Positions 48,033 through 48,355 of a stretch of 48,355 bases of DNA are shown piece after piece. Under the pieces are notes generated by a model. That model did not search any database and had not been told where the DNA came from. It saw only the letters and a program-made list of their open reading frames with translations. The position numbers and the translations under genes are program-made. Positions within the stretch are counted from its first letter, which is position 1. Every line of letters begins with the position of its first letter. The stretch lies in the NCBI RefSeq assembly GCF_014644435.1, contig NZ_BMKR01000048.1, forward strand, positions 1 to 48,355. Reading direction: 5' to 3'. The DNA is from Paenibacillus albidus (lineage in GTDB: Bacteria > Bacillota > Bacilli > Paenibacillales > Paenibacillaceae).

Positions 48033-48220
48033 AATGTGTTTAGTACAGCAGAATCATGCTTTGATCGCTCCAAGCCGCATTCTAATGTATATCGTACAGC
48101 AGAATATTAGAAAACCGACTTCTCCCGGCTATTCCTCCCCTTTCTGATGTACTAAGTACATTAGCATCATAGATTGCTTTTATTTTCTCTTCTTTTAATG
48201 TAGAAAATACAGTCAAGCAG
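48033..48220 (+). repeat. degenerate repeat array between 5S rRNA and guaB
   Basis: Four related units begin at about 48033, 48084, 48146 and 48197, spaced 51, 62 and 51 bases apart. Each opens AATGT or GATGT, then five or so variable bases, then a GTAC-, ATAC- or similar core; units 1 and 2 share GTACAGCAGAAT. Unit 2 lies in a TTCTAAT/ATTAGAA inverted repeat, and unit 3 is the palindrome ATGTACT-A-AGTACAT. GCGGCTT (48022-48028) and AAGCCGC (48072-48078) flank unit 1 as an inverted pair. No coding frame fits here. The remaining 130 bases up to the guaB promoter show nothing further. Confidence 0.55.
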
Positions 48221-48260
48221 TTAAAAAACAAAGATTAGGCAATATAGGTTCGCAAAAATA

Positions 48261-48294
48261 ACAAAAAAGCCACTGTTGATTGCTCAACAATGGC
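48261..48294 (-). terminator. terminator of the right-hand rRNA operon
   Basis: On the minus strand GCCATTGTTGA, loop GCAA, TCAACAGTGGC and then TTTTTTGTT, seven bases or so after the 5S 3' end. Confidence 0.9.
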
Positions 48295-48302
48295 ATCCTC
48301 GT

Positions 48303-48355
48303 GCTTGGCGACGTCCTACTCTCCCAGGACCCTTCGGTCCAAGTACCATCGGCGC
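48303..48355 (-). rRNA. rrf: 5S ribosomal RNA, 3' part (cut by window edge)
   Basis: On the minus strand the last 53 bases match the conserved 3' half of Bacillota 5S: GCGCCGATGGTACTTGG, then ACCGAAGGGTCCTGGGAGAG, then TAGGACGTCGCCAAGC. The 5' half and the rest of the operon lie beyond the window. This operon is transcribed toward guaB, in the same direction as the one at the left edge. Confidence 0.95.

Noticed and set aside
48033..48220. CRISPR array near the right end
   Set aside because: The units are degenerate, differ in length, and share no constant repeat; no cas gene is present.
47669..48262. Purine riboswitch or PurR box pair before guaB
   Set aside because: One CCGACC-like half resembles a PurBox with mismatches and has no partner; the guanine/adenine aptamer core is absent.

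Overview
The window is low-to-mid GC chromosomal DNA of a spore-forming, flagellated member of the Bacillota, most likely Paenibacillus or a close relative. This rests on the gene content and order: the Bacillus-type long SRP RNA beside dnaX, recR-yaaL-bofA, the fba-murA-rho-rpmE block, delta subunit, Spo0F, YwhD, SspP, c-di-AMP riboswitches on NlpC/P60 genes, strong AGGAGG ribosome binding sites, and frequent TTG and GTG starts. No phage, insertion sequence, CRISPR array or obvious island is present. It reads as core chromosome.

Both ends are ribosomal RNA operons transcribed leftward. The left edge holds the tandem promoters and leader of an rrn operon whose 16S gene lies outside. The right edge holds the 3' end of a 5S gene and its terminator. 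Between them, from the right, come guaB, dacA, pdxS-pdxT, serS, tRNA-Ser, an sspP pair, a lipoprotein and tadA; at the far left come SRP RNA, dnaX, yaaK, recR, yaaL and bofA. From general knowledge of B. subtilis, these two groups form one origin-proximal series there (guaB to bofA, between rrnO and rrnA). Here about 34 kb separates tadA from the SRP RNA gene.

The separating block runs rpmE, a radical SAM gene, rho, murA, fba, spo0F, pyrG, rpoE (all leftward); an S8 protease; argS-ywiB; a nitrilase/GNAT/GNAT operon; a secreted propeller protein; a class A PBP with a sigma-G-like promoter; a DNA glycosylase; a copper-amine-oxidase-N-domain protein; an AbrB-like three-part regulator; ywhD; an M1 peptidase with a membrane protein; two tandem c-di-AMP-riboswitch/NlpC-P60 units; a GNAT, a cytochrome c and a pterin dehydratase; motA-motB; and rluF overlapping a PAS histidine kinase.

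Functional themes are translation and nucleotide supply (dnaX, pyrG, guaB, argS, serS, tadA, rluF), wall growth and remodelling (murA, dacA, PBP, two NlpC/P60 hydrolases), and sporulation (Spo0F with a sigma-H-like promoter, an orphan kinase that could feed it, BofA, SspP, PBP). The observations most worth following are a DnaA-box cluster between the kinase and tadA, the duplicated riboswitch-hydrolase unit with almost no expression platform, the AbrB/zinc/HTH fusion followed by two DnaA boxes, a nitrilase and acetyltransferase separated by one in-frame TAG, and a degenerate repeat array between 5S and guaB. Start sites were moved from the longest reading frame where a ribosome binding site or the known family N-terminus clearly argued for it.
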